A DNA stretch of 64,000 bases from positions 19,595,683 through 19,659,682 of the forward strand of contig OZ034972.1 of NCBI GenBank assembly GCA_964030785.1, read 5' to 3'. This stretch comes from Siderastrea siderea (taxonomy: Eukaryota > Cnidaria > Anthozoa > Scleractinia > Rhizangiidae). This document shows positions 27,801 to 35,572 of the stretch, piece after piece (within the stretch, counting starts at the first letter, position 1; each line of letters begins with the position of its first letter). A program made the translations under genes and the position numbers. Below the pieces are notes generated by a model. The model searched no databases, was not told the DNA's origin, and was given only the letters and a program-made list of their open reading frames with translations.

Positions 27801-30800
27801 CGTTTTCCGCGAATGTCATGTTTATCATTTCTATATGCTTGCTATGAAATACTGCAGTTTGTTCTTTGCATTTATTCTTCCAGGGTATATTTTAACTTCA
27901 GTTTTCATTAGTCTGCCTTTTTCCCTGAGGCTCGCAAACGGCTTTGTATTATGTATGCATGTGTAAGCTTCATTTTAACTGTGATCATGTGAGGTGCTAA
28001 AAAAAGACTTCGCTAACCAATTCCCCTCGTTCGTCTTCAAAAAAGCAGAAAAAAAAGAACAGAAACACCTTTATTCACCAGCCTAGGTTAGTCCGTAAAG
28101 AGAAAAGCGGTGCCCGAGGTCTCGAGCACGGCCCGAGGCGACCTCCCGGCCCTGCCAGTGAATAACATCCCGATATTAAACGTTATTTAATATCATGTGA
28201 CCAGCACGGCCCCGCGCGCGCCTTTATCGTAAAACCAATGAGAATCACCGTATGAGTTCTGTACGAAGAAGCAGTACGGCCCTAAATTTTAACTTTATAA
28301 TGATTCAGTCGAATAAAGATAGCTAAAAAAAGTGAAGGTGTATTTTACTTACGAAGTCTATCCTCAGTCGCCTTAATGATACACCTAAAATGCTGTCTAA
28401 AATGTTATGCGGGATGCTATGTTGTACAATAAATCGGGTTTAAAATGTGGCCGTCAATTTAAAAGCAAAGAAGCTCCGATTCAGTTTAACTTCAATCACT
28501 TCATTATCAAAATTTCACATATTTACTTCACTTTTGATACAAAGCCCGTGTTGCATACACCTCTTCCATAAAACGTTGTCGGGTGTAAAGTATAAACCAT
28601 GAACGATGCGACACGATGGAATTCTGGGAAGAAAGCACTGACAAGCTTGCTACTCAGTTCCATGTATTGATATCCAAGATATTTTCATTGCTAAGACGGT
28701 TTTGGACTAGATTTGGGTATCCTGTGTTAATATTATCTGAGGGTGCTAATGGGGTTAGTAGTTAACCGACAATTGGCCAAAATAATAGTAGTTAACTGAC
28801 ATTTGGCCAAAAAATTAGTAGTTAACTGATAAATTAAAAGTCAACAGTTAACTGACATTTTATTAATTATATTGAATACGATTGTTGATGTTTTAAAAGC
28901 AACAAAGATTTTCTTAACAGCGAGGCTATTTCGTGACATTTACCTGTCACGCTGCATGATCTGGTTGCGGTATTCACTGTTATTTGGGTCACTTCCGATG
29001 CAAAAGTGCCATGCCAGCGTAACTTGGACCTTGATCTCTGTGATGGCTTTGAGTGGCGTGGTCAAAGTAGACTGTGTGACAGGCGCAGAAAGGGAGGGAA
29101 AAGGGGAGAAATTATTCTCGAGGACGGAGGAGAGAGGAAAGGAGTCATTCAGGCCTTCCAACCCCATTTTATAACTATGTTGAATGGAAATTGAGAAACA
29201 CGAATTTCGAGTACTTAAGGTGGCCGAACACAGTTTTCTTGTACCTATGCATTATTAGTCGTTATATTCAAACCGCACTGGCAATTGGGCGGCCAAAATT
29301 AGCAAGGTGCAAAATCGGCTAAAAAAGATTATATTTTGATATGTTATATTGGACTAAGTACCGTTGCCATGGTAACATAGCTGGTAATAAGCCAGCATTA
29401 AATAATGGGTCTGATTTATTTATTATCCAATCGATAGATTTTTTCCATCATTTGTCGCTAGGAAAATTGGAAAAATACTGCCCTATTGACACTGGTCTGG
29501 TGAAATTTTGACAGAGAGATCTTCTGCAATTTTGTGTTTTGTATTTCAACATTTTCTGAACATGTCCTCCGTCGGATTTCAATTTTTGTGTACAGGCGAG
29601 TTAAGCGTGTTCTGAACTATTATTCTACCAAATTTCATGAAATTCTAACAAGCGGTTCCGTAGAAAATAGTGCATTTCCACTGAACCATGCAGTCACAAT
29701 CTTCTGGTTAACTGCGCATGCGTTGCATTTGACAGGGTCTCGATCTTTCTCCATCCATACAAACAATCCCGGAAAGGCAGGGTCCAATAGTATTACCTTT
29801 TAATACATTGAAAAACAAACGTTTTTTACACATAACAAACTGTTTGATTGTTAAGAAGGAATATTAAGTAGTTCTGACCAATCACGATTTTGGTGAAAGT
29901 AAAGTACGCCTGAAACAATGTCCTGGTAGTGGGCGCGCCCTCTCCATTCCTCTTGAGCTCCGCGCTCGTTGTTCGCTTTCGCGAATAATTTCAACCCTTT
30001 TTCCTCCCCTTTCCGCGTCTGCCACGCAAGCTATGGTCATCTCGATAAAAACTTGGAATAAGTTATTCTAAGTTTTTATCAAGATGATGACAAAGTGTCG
30101 GCATTCGAACGATACAGAGGTCGCGTACCGTTTGACTTGGCAAAACACAATTCAATGGATATATTATGTAAACATTTGACAGATTTTATGGGAATTTTAC
30201 AACAAGCGGTAAAGTTTAAACTCGGTGCGTTTGACTTGAAGCTGATCTGATTAGATATTTGACTGTCCAGCACGCGAACGTGGGTTGACCTTGTTTGGCC
30301 TGATTTAGATCTCGTCAATAATTGATTACGGGTCAGAATGACAGACCCTCTTAGCAGACTAAACGACTAAACAAAAACAAAAACAACTTTCTCATCTTTC
30401 TCAATAGTTCGGACCCTCTTTCTCTTCCATTATGAGTAAGATTTCTAATTTGATTGTTCTTTTTTAATAATTGTTTTCATGTCTGGAAATTGTAATTTAT
30501 TTATTGATTTGAGTAAGGTCCACCTCCAAGGATGATTGACGTGCTGAAGTGAGGAAAAATTCGGGTTATGAAGCAATAATTTTCGATGTAAGAAAAGGAA
30601 AGTTAATAGCTAACTACAATATTTAGTAGTTAACTGACAATTGGCCGAAAAATTGGTAGTTAACTGACATTTGGCCGAAAAATTAGTAGTTAACTGACAA
30701 TTGGTTACCCCCCATTAGCACCCTCTTATCTCAACGGTGCCTGAGAAAAAAAGCAACTTTTCCCGCTTCCCAGAAAACCATTGGGTCGTATCATTCATAG

Positions 30801-33800
30801 CGGAGCTCGCGGAGCACCATGGGTAAGCAAATTTGGTAACCCATTGATCCGAAAAATTTTGGTTCTGACGTCAGCGTACGTCCGTCCATCCGTCCGTCCG
30901 TCCGTACAGACTCTGGGGGAGGGTGAGGGGAGTCCCAAGACAACCCGACCGGGGGAGGCGGAATGCAATCTTTTCTTGTAGCTGATATAAACAATATGGC
31001 GGCTGGTTCCTCGTACGCCCGATTATCAATACGATAATTGTAACACATTCTTGGAATGAAGACTTGTAACAGTTCATCATGAAAAGGAAAAGGATTGCTT
31101 CAATCTCGATGGCGCATATAGAAGACATTGGAGAGCTTGAAGACAGGAAATCCTTGTTCGAGGACATACTTGCTTTTTTCAAAGCTAAGGAGATCTGGAA
31201 AGAACCCGGCGACTTTCGTTTAGATTTTCAAGTCCTTCTTTCAGTTCAGTGATAAAGTAAATTACAGATTTGCTTGTGGATTTACATTACAAAAATTGTT
31301 TAATAAGCGACTTTACATGTTTAGTAAATTACGGTAATTTTCTTGAAATGTTTTAAGAACTTGTTTCAAATAGTTGTGAAATTACCTTGTAGTTTCCGTT
31401 TGCCGGCTTGCGAGTAACTTCAGTCGAGGGGTAATTTAAATGCAGTTTGCTTTCCTACGCAAACAAGTGCTTCGTATGTGAATGACATTTCATGTTTTTG
31501 AAGGTTTTTTGTCCCTTTTTCTGTATTTATTCATTAAAGGAATTTTCATTAGTGAGCAATCTGATATTATTAGGCTTAACTTAATTACGCTCAATTTCCT
31601 TTTGAACTTTTATATTGTGCGTAATTTTCAATATTTTTCTTAGAGCAATTCTAGTGTATTTTATTCGAAAAGTGGAAATCGTGACTATTCTAGACTGAGT
31701 CTGTATTGTTTCTTTCAATGTAGGTTGTTTTTCTTCGGCAACGCACATTGGGTTGTTTTGACTAATTCGTAATTTAGTATTCAACACCTGAAGAGTCGCT
31801 CTGTCGTCATTTTTAAGTTTATAGTCAGTCTTAGTGTAAAGCTCCTTATGTTTTTTGTTCAGTTGTGGAATATTTTATCTTCCTTATATTGTTATATTGT
31901 TATACATTAGTTTCTTCATTTGAAGTGAATGACATTTCTGTCCCAATTTAGCGACTAAACATAGAATCGCCGCTTCAGTGAGTGAGTTCAGTGTGGTATG
32001 TTTTCGTGTTTTGTTTTTCACCGCTAAGCCATTTCAGTGCCCCTTTAGTTACAGATCGAAATGAAATCTTTATTTAAGTAACTATAAGCGAAGCATTTCT
32101 CGCTTTAAGTCTATTTTGTTTAAAATGAGACTGTAAAAGTTTCCTAAAATTACTTCAGGGTGCGTTCTTGAAAGCGCCCGACTAATACTTCGCAAAAACT
32201 TGTGCCATTTTCTCTTGATAATTATACGTGTGCTTGAAAGTTTCCGAAAACAGTTTTCGGGTAATTTTTGTCAGTAAACGGTTTGATGCCCGGAAAATAT
32301 TATTTATGTTAGCAAGATAGATTTCGAGAAATGTTTCATGGTTAACAGAACTAAACAGCCAGAGGGATGCATTGGAATCAGTGAGAAATGTGTATTTGTA
32401 TGAAAAAGTCTGTCGAGTTGCTACCGGGAGCAACTTAAGTGGGTTTTTTTTAGCAATTGTAGTTTTACAAGTACTCTTCTTGAATTTAACAAGCTAGCTT
32501 TCGAAAGAATGCTACAAGAAGAGCTGTCGGTGAAAGTCGTGCTGAAGTCTTCTCTTTGAAGAAAAATAAGCCAACTCACAGTTTCGTCAGCGGTCCGCAC
32601 GTTTTCCCTTGCTGTTTTTCACCTCTTGGGGAATATTAAACTGCACAACTAAAATTTACTGTATTTTACGGGTCAATAATGCATGGTTCAATTTTACCTG
32701 TTACCATCCCCCCCCCGGGCAACCCCGGGGACAAGTCCAGCCCTTCGGTCCCGGGGGTGGGGAATTGTTTGAAGCCGTCTTGTCCCGGGGGGAGGGGGGC
32801 GGGGCAAATCTAAAATAACTTCTTGTTGTTCCCTCGTTCTTGTGCAGTACGTCACTTCTCGGTTGACGCCGGAACGCGTTGAGAAGACTGCCTATTTCCA
32901 GGGAGAATCTCTAGAATTTGTAGCAGACTGGTTAGAGAAGATAATCTCTCAAAATTAAAATCTGTATTCGAAGGTACTTTTATTTTTAATTGTTAACGGA
33001 ATGTGCGTTTGATGCGTACTCGAATAGTTGGCGTTCATCACAAAGATTTATTTCTTCTGTGAGCGTATTTATGTATATACTAAGACGACTTAAATAGACT
33101 CTATATGAAAACGGATGCACGGCTTTGTATTTAACAGAGGTCTCAGTCCAGTGTTCATTCTTATGAAACAAGCTAAGAAAACCTCCTTTAAAATGCTGCC
33201 ATCGACTTGTTCACGGGCCTCTTGTGCGTATGTGCTATATTTAGAATAAATCACTTGGCGAAAATTCTTTACTCGCTAGCCTTATGCGGTTAAGGGTTTT
33301 TCCTCAGTTTTTTTTTTCAAATATAGTCAGTGCATGTTTTTATTACATTATACATGTAGTGTCCTTCGTTCAAGAAACTCTAGAAAAGCGTTTAAGTTCT
33401 TGTCAAAATGTCTGGTTTTGCTATTGTACGGAAATCAATATCGTAATCTATGTTTTGTACACAAAACAACGTATTTGTGGTCGATGAGCAGTCCCGAGGG
33501 TGGGGAATTGTCTCTTTTTGCGTGCCCGGGGGTGGGGAATAGACTGCCAAGTGAGAACAAAATTGCAAATCCCCGGGGGTATGCCCGGGGGGGGATGGTT
33601 ACAGGTAGAATTGAACCATGCATAAGCATGAAAGAGAGATGTGGAGCTCCGCTTTTAGGCTTGGCTAAATCGATATATTAGTATAAGCTGTTTTTCAATT
33701 AGGTGTATACTGCAACGGACATTTCCCGTGATTTCAAATGCAATAATCTGTAGATTGCGATAGCACTGGGTATTTATTATTTCGCTAGTTTCACAAGCCG

Positions 33801-35019
33801 AATGAAACAAGAGCGAAAAAAAAACGGTTGCCGTGTCAAGCAACATGCACTCTCAATAGTCGTTTAATAAAAGTACTGTAGAACTGAGTTCCACGTATAA
33901 GAAGAAACCACTGCAAGCGTTTGTTTTCGAAACTTCTTAGGCCTCGTATCGATCGGCGAAAGCGCGCCAAATTCCATGTTGATTGATTACTTGATAACTT
34001 CCTTTGCGGGTTCAGAAGTGATCGAGTGGCAGGTGACATAAAGTAGAAAGTTCATTATGACTCTTGTGTGATATGTGAGAGACTGCAGAAACCCACTCGA
34101 AAATGAAGAGTAATTCCTTCAAACGACCTCTAGAAATTTACAATATTTAAAGAAATTGTTCAGGGTGAAGGTAAAAATCCATATTTGCACTTCGTTCAAT
34201 TTGGTCGTAATTTATTTCTCAGAACAACAGGGCTTACTTCTCACACTTACCCTTTATAAATATTCGTAAACAGACATTTAATATATGCGTGAAGTTGACA
34301 CCGAGTATGCTTTGTTCCGTCAAGGTTGGCCCCAGACGCAACAAATAATGATTTTGTTGTCCCTATCCAAGTAGTATTCGTAGTATTATATCAGGGTGAT
34401 GTAACATGTTTATTGACTTTGGGGTGCAAAACCTGACGCAATTCTTAAGTCAAACAGCTTGTCACCGAAATGCAACAACAAATGATCACATAATAATGAT
34501 GCGACAGCCAAACCAAAATACAGTGAATTTTCACGCGATGCAGTTAAACCCATGTACACTACTCTTTTTTATCAGCCACCAGTAATTTGAAGCGTTCGTT
34601 CTCTAAGCACACGTTCTTATGCACGTTCTCGACGACCTGAGCGAAGCAATATATTCATTTATTCGTATGAGACGTGATTCAACCTGATATTCAAAGAAGT
34701 TTTATTTAGCTTAAGACATTCTCCTCAGTGCAGGCGAAGTGAAAACAAAACACACAGAAAAAAGGGGATTCCTCTGGCTTGATTTTGTTCCACTTCACTT
34801 CCCAGAGCGAAGACTTTCCGTAGAATTCAGTACTCCATGTAATTTTATAAATGCGACAACATTGTGTTTCTGCTAGGCTTACCTGTCATCGTCGTTTTCA
34901 GGAGCATCGGTAGCCGCTTGTTTTCCGTTCGTCAAGGTTTCATCGTTCATCTGATCGGGAGCGATCTTCACCTCAAAATCTTTGAGATCTCTACCATCGC
35001 CGGCTTCAACTTCATCCAT
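1639..35019 (-). CDS. ABCB1: P-glycoprotein-like ABC transporter (ABCB1/MDR1 type), exons 1-22, 3' end outside window
   Basis: This is an ATP-driven efflux pump of the ABCB full-transporter family, expected in the plasma membrane with the order TMD1-NBD1-linker-TMD2-NBD2. The 22 exons were assigned by GT/AG borders and continuous phase and give 1027 complete codons plus two bases. Seen in order: acidic N-terminus (1-65), TMD1 (about 70-395), NBD1 (about 410-655) with Walker [10 protein letters not shown] (453-461), Q-loop SQEP, signature LSGGQ (557-561), Walker B ILLLDE (577-582) and H-loop IAHR (His613), acidic linker (656-745), and TMD2 through about TM11. Human P-gp is 1280 aa, so about 250-300 residues (TM12, NBD2) are missing because the window ends, not because the gene is broken. 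No frameshift or stop interrupts the exon chain. Family identity is very secure. One-to-one orthology with ABCB1 rather than ABCB4, ABCB11 or an anthozoan-specific paralogue is not proven. Confidence 0.95.
1866..1906. repeat. (GTT)n microsatellite
   Basis: About thirteen TTG units in the intron between exons 21 and 22. Confidence 0.95.
2235..2335 (-). CDS. Transporter exon 21 (intracellular loop 4)
   Basis: Reads [19 protein letters not shown] and then [13 protein letters not shown], matching ATEAIENFRTVVSLTQE of human P-gp. Both borders and phase (101 nt) fit. Confidence 0.93.
2907..3116 (-). CDS. Transporter exon 20 (TM9-TM10)
   Basis: Begins [20 protein letters not shown] and includes [20 protein letters not shown]. 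The GWKLTL motif marks the TM9-TM10 hairpin. It ends DPHLQSGK before GTGAGC. Confidence 0.95.
3124..3151. repeat. (AAAT)n microsatellite beside exon 20 acceptor
   Basis: AATA units repeat seven times just upstream (on the gene strand) of the exon 20 acceptor. Confidence 0.9.
4007..4090 (-). CDS. Transporter exon 19 (coupling helix of TMD2)
   Basis: A 28-codon exon, [20 protein letters not shown] and then HSSDVKG. The WFDDP-type coupling helix and STGALTT are diagnostic of the second half of P-gp; tyrosine replaces the usual tryptophan. Confidence 0.94.
4850..5130 (-). mobile_element. LINE-like 3' tail with (TTAC)n and AT-rich low complexity
   Basis: On the minus strand AAATAAAGGC is followed by four TTAC units, a tail organisation like the LINE ends at bases 1-230. 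Upstream of it is (AAAT/AAGT)-rich low complexity. No coding part is visible. Confidence 0.4.
5179..5256 (-). CDS. Transporter exon 18 (intracellular loop 3)
   Basis: Encodes [19 protein letters not shown], the conserved GExLTxRLR motif of ICL3. The acceptor is AAAACAG and the donor GTCAGT. Confidence 0.93.
5496..5600 (-). CDS. Transporter exon 17 (TM8)
   Basis: Reads [20 protein letters not shown] and then a hydrophobic segment ending SFLANFLQ, matching the P-gp loop plus TM8. 105 nt, in phase. Confidence 0.92.
6747..6929 (-). CDS. Transporter exon 16 (end of linker and TM7)
   Basis: Encodes [20 protein letters not shown], then [20 protein letters not shown] and a hydrophobic helix. The LNKPEWPY motif is the conserved entry to TMD2. 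Confidence 0.95.
7446..8168 (+). mobile_element. Harbinger-like non-autonomous element, copy 1, with transposase N-terminal fragment
   Basis: Ends are inverted repeats (GGGGTCAATTCAATAAA at the left; TTTATTAAATTGACCCC at the right), with many internal ACTTGTAA/TTACAAGT palindromic motifs. A 65-codon frame at 7749-7943 includes [20 protein letters not shown], resembling the N-terminal region of PIF/Harbinger transposases (the RRxFRxR...F..RFRLS type). No DDE domain remains. Confidence 0.65.
8169..8873 (+). mobile_element. Harbinger-like non-autonomous element, copy 2 (tandem, left end missing)
   Basis: This repeats copy 1 in the same orientation, including [20 protein letters not shown] at about 8500-8565 and the same right end (GAATTGACCCC). 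It lacks its own left inverted repeat and starts inside the element, as expected of a tandem duplication sharing one terminus. Confidence 0.65.
9054..9190 (-). CDS. Transporter exon 15 (linker, part 2, Ser-rich)
   Basis: The acceptor CTTTCAG after a T-rich tract gives a phase match to exon 14; an upstream AG would cause a stop. It encodes [16 protein letters not shown] and [13 protein letters not shown]. The serine-rich linker is where human P-gp is phosphorylated; phosphorylation here is inference. Confidence 0.8.
9308..9425. repeat. T/G-rich low-complexity tract
   Basis: Long T runs mixed with GTT and G runs in intron 15. Open frames here are Phe/Val/Gly-rich artefacts. Confidence 0.9.
9769..9813. 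repeat. (ATTT)n microsatellite
   Basis: About eleven TTTA units in intron 14, close to exon 14. Confidence 0.95.
9902..9980 (-). CDS. Transporter exon 14 (acidic linker, part 1)
   Basis: Begins [19 protein letters not shown] and ends in phase 1 at GTTTGA. It is a short, highly charged cytosolic linker. The sequence is unlike other P-gps, as this region always is, but phase and borders fit. Confidence 0.8.
10370..11030 (-). mobile_element. Penelope-like element fragment with GIY-YIG endonuclease remnant
   Basis: The minus strand encodes a Cys-rich segment ([11 protein letters not shown]), then [20 protein letters not shown] and [14 protein letters not shown], and after a frameshift near 10750 the continuation [20 protein letters not shown]. 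This is the GIY-YIG nuclease domain that ends Penelope-like retroelement proteins. The downstream motif GACGTTTCGAGTGCTAGCCC is also typical of their 3' ends. The reverse transcriptase part is absent. Confidence 0.85.
11060..11221 (-). CDS. Transporter exon 13 (NBD1 H-loop and C-terminus)
   Basis: Contains [19 protein letters not shown] with the switch histidine, then [13 protein letters not shown] Penelope-like remnant ends only about 35 bases beyond the donor, and a degenerate copy of this exon's first half lies in the upstream intron. Confidence 0.97.
11247..11335 (-). pseudogene. Degenerate duplicate of the first half of exon 13
   Basis: The stretch from GCATTCTGAAC to CCTAACGGATAAAA matches the neighbouring exon 13 plus its acceptor side at about 11162-11236 (GCATTCTGAAC ... 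CCTAGCGGATGAGA), with several substitutions and small indels. On the gene strand it is a decayed copy of the segment encoding [17 protein letters not shown] with its frame lost. It is an old tandem duplication inside intron 12. Confidence 0.7.
11376..11560 (+). mobile_element. tRNA-Ser-derived SINE
   Basis: The head looks like a serine tRNA: GGCAGCGTGGCCGAGTGGTC with box A TGGCCGAGTGG (11383-11393), an anticodon-loop-like ACTTGAAAT, and box B GGTTCAAGTCC (11427-11437). The 3' acceptor strand does not pair properly and a non-tRNA body follows (TTTCACGGTAGTCCCGG onward), so this is a SINE, not a working tRNA gene. The right end is approximate. Confidence 0.75.
11874..12044 (-). CDS. Transporter exon 12 (NBD1 signature, Walker B, D-loop)
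   Basis: Reads [20 protein letters not shown], then [12 protein letters not shown]. The ABC signature, the Walker B aspartate, the catalytic glutamate and the D-loop are all intact, so NBD1 should hydrolyse ATP. Confidence 0.97.
12577..12618. repeat. Short (GCCATATC)n tandem repeat
   Basis: Five imperfect CCATATCG/CCATATTG units in intron 11. Confidence 0.85.
14157..14348 (-). repeat. Internal repeat unit of the foldback element, inverted copy
   Basis: The reverse complement of this stretch matches the tandem units at 14681-15477 (TTTGCGAAACGGAGTATTTC, GACCTCTTGGCTCGCCGC, GGTTAAAGTTC). Confidence 0.75.
14681..14841 (+). repeat. Internal 160-bp tandem unit, copy 1
   Basis: It starts CAGATCTGTAATTTGCGAAA and ends CGCAAAATA, and is followed directly by a second copy starting with the same sequence. 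Confidence 0.8.
14842..15477 (+). repeat. Internal tandem unit, copy 2, split by a MITE
   Basis: Same unit as 14681-14841, but interrupted after GTAGTGAAATA by a 470-bp insertion. It resumes TAGGTTAAAGTTCGCTGCG. Confidence 0.8.
14961..15429. mobile_element. Mariner-type MITE with TA target duplication
   Basis: Termini CACTCTTTTTTTTATAAGAA and its inverse (TTCTTATAAAAAAAAGAGTG) are flanked by TA. The uninterrupted neighbouring unit shows the empty site, so both borders are verified internally. There is no coding capacity. Confidence 0.85.
16327..16530 (-). CDS. Transporter exon 11 (NBD1 Q-loop and helical subdomain)
   Basis: Begins [19 protein letters not shown] and includes the Q-loop [19 protein letters not shown] and the helical subdomain ending HDFIMGLPQ. 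It is 204 nt, exactly 68 codons. Confidence 0.97.
17294..17419 (-). CDS. Transporter exon 10 (NBD1 Walker A)
   Basis: Contains [17 protein letters not shown], an intact Walker A P-loop with the catalytic lysine, followed by [12 protein letters not shown]. Confidence 0.97.
17985..18101 (-). CDS. Transporter exon 9 (start of NBD1, A-loop)
   Basis: Contains [19 protein letters not shown]. The tyrosine of YPSRP is the A-loop aromatic residue that stacks on the adenine of ATP. Confidence 0.95.
18390..19000 (+). other. Promoter/LTR-like segment in intron 8
   Basis: It has a TATA box in CTATATAAG (18563-18571), a GC-richer leader and a later AATAAA (18952-18957). This order resembles an LTR with U3, R and U5 functions. 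No matching second LTR, clear TG..CA ends or target duplication were found, so a solo LTR is only a possibility. Confidence 0.3.
19403..19456. repeat. Inverted repeat hairpin
   Basis: CCCAACCTCGTCCCC and GGGGACGAGGTTGGG face each other across a 19-base spacer. It is probably a remnant of a short inverted-repeat element. Confidence 0.75.
20838..20858. repeat. Poly(C) tract
   Basis: A run of C residues interrupted once by A in intron 8. Confidence 0.9.
21053..21166 (-). CDS. Transporter exon 8 (TM6 and helix into NBD1)
   Basis: Encodes [19 protein letters not shown] and then [16 protein letters not shown]. The ARGAAY motif linking TM6 to NBD1 is diagnostic for the family. Confidence 0.95.
21500..21515. 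repeat. Poly(G) tract
   Basis: A near-pure G run in intron 7. Confidence 0.9.
21588..21642 (-). CDS. Transporter exon 7 (extracellular loop 3, 55 nt)
   Basis: A short exon reading [18 protein letters not shown], the loop between TM5 and TM6 (human P-gp has a comparable GEYSIGQVL stretch). Both borders and phase fit. Confidence 0.88.
22924..23040 (-). CDS. Transporter exon 6 (end of ICL2 and TM5)
   Basis: Reads [16 protein letters not shown] and then a hydrophobic helix ending YGSYALAFW, which corresponds to TM5 of P-gp. The phase-2 donor is GTAAGT. Confidence 0.93.
24245..24369 (-). CDS. Transporter exon 5 (intracellular loop 2, residues 259-299)
   Basis: Contains [20 protein letters not shown] and [11 protein letters not shown], the highly conserved ICL2 segment of ABCB exporters that contacts the opposite NBD. 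Confidence 0.95.
24538..24611. mobile_element. 74-bp hairpin MITE with 9-bp target duplication
   Basis: Termini TAGCCTCCAACGCAGAC and GTCTGCATTGGAGGCTA are inverted, and TTGGAAACA is duplicated exactly on both sides (24529-24537, 24612-24620). It is the same family as 36297-36367. A 9-bp duplication is typical of Mutator-like transposases. Confidence 0.85.
24784..24976. mobile_element. 193-bp hairpin MITE with two nested stems
   Basis: The outer stem is AACACGACGGCAG and its inverse CTGCCGTCGTGTT. The inner, almost perfect stem runs from GGTAACCAGGTGACATTTGT to its inverse, ending CTGGTTACC, across a 10-base loop. It lies in intron 4. Confidence 0.8.
25232..25403 (-). CDS. Transporter exon 4 (TM3-TM4)
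   Basis: Encodes [16 protein letters not shown], then two hydrophobic helices around [15 protein letters not shown], the family's TM3-TM4 hairpin. The acceptor is TTTCCAG and the donor GTAGGC. Confidence 0.95.
25849..26240 (-). CDS. Transporter exon 3 (TM1, extracellular loop 1, TM2, start of ICL1)
   Basis: It begins [11 protein letters not shown] and runs through TM1, a first extracellular loop with an N-glycosylation sequon (GNIT), TM2 and the coupling-helix signature [17 protein letters not shown]. It is the longest exon, at 392 nt. The donor is GTAAGT. Confidence 0.95.
26352..26372. repeat. (TTG)n microsatellite
   Basis: TTG units followed by T-rich sequence next to exon 3. Confidence 0.9.
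26876..26948 (-). CDS. Transporter exon 2 (charged stretch leading into TM1, residues 46-70)
   Basis: The acceptor TTCTTCAG is followed by a Lys/Asp/Glu-rich run and then [10 protein letters not shown], which matches the PTVS motif just before TM1 in P-gps. The donor is GTAATG. Phase agrees with exons 1 and 3. Confidence 0.85.
28739..30725. mobile_element. 2-kb DNA transposon with TIRs, subterminal iterons and 6-bp target duplication
   Basis: Inverted termini GAGGGTGCTAATGGGG and CCCCATTAGCACCCTC are flanked by TTATCT on each side (28733-28738, 30726-30731). Near both ends, units of about 31 bases with core GTAGTTAACTGACA and TTGGCC occur three or four times in the same orientation. No transposase frame is seen. 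It lies in intron 1. Confidence 0.85.
30882..30906. repeat. (GTCC)n microsatellite
   Basis: Six GTCC/ATCC units in intron 1. Confidence 0.9.
32679..33623. mobile_element. Non-autonomous inverted-repeat element, C/G-run rich
   Basis: Left terminus ATGCATGGTTCAATTTTACC and right terminus GGTAGAATTGAACCATGCAT are inverted over about 35 bases. Inner parts carry long C and G runs with CCCGGG motifs. No target duplication or transposase was identified. Confidence 0.7.
34883..35019 (-). CDS. Transporter exon 1 (start codon, N-terminal tail, residues 1-45)
   Basis: It starts with ATG at 35019-35017, read on the minus strand as [17 protein letters not shown], and ends in AG before the donor GTAAGC. 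It encodes a hydrophilic, acidic cytosolic tail with no signal peptide, as is usual for P-gp. The phase (two bases left over) fits exon 2 exactly. It was chosen as the start because it is the only open exon upstream with a good donor and matching phase. It is poorly conserved, so it rests on structure rather than homology. Confidence 0.75.
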
Positions 35020-35189
35020 GACTATTTAATTCTAATGACCGGCAAATTTATACAGTTTGTAATACTAGTATGTTTGTGTGCAATACGTGAATCGTTTTCA
35101 ACGTATCGCTGTTTTCACTGGAGTTGAAGTCGCTTTTAATCATGCGTCCTTTACGCTTTTCTCCTTGGTGAATAACGCTTCTGTTGAGG

Positions 35190-35199
35190 TCAGCAATAT
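35190..35199 (-). promoter_or_regulatory. Candidate TATA-like box for the transporter gene
   Basis: On the minus strand a TTTTATAAAG-type stretch lies about 170 bases upstream of the exon 1 ATG. The distance would suit a short 5' UTR. It is a weak call in AT-rich DNA. Confidence 0.3.
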
Positions 35200-35572
35200 C
35201 TTTATAAAACAAAGCACATGTGTTTGGAAATATGTCTACGTCGTTTCTTAATTTAGCGTGTATACAACTTCATTGCGCATAGACCGAAAGGAAGTGTCAC
35301 GGCACATTATGTCACGATGAGAGCATGTCGAATAAAACATTGACAGCAAACATGAATAAAGTAGAAATAACATGAAATCACCAGACATTTACAGAATAAA
35401 GAGAGTCCCTTTTTTGAAAAGGTTATGAATTTTTAGACCGTCAACAGTCATTTTTTTGCGCGTGTAGAGCAGATTTAAAACGGCTTAATATAACGCCTTA
35501 CGACGCGCTGGTGTAATTTCCGGTCAACATTTACTAACGTGATTATGCAGATGGCGAAATGAATGAACCTTA

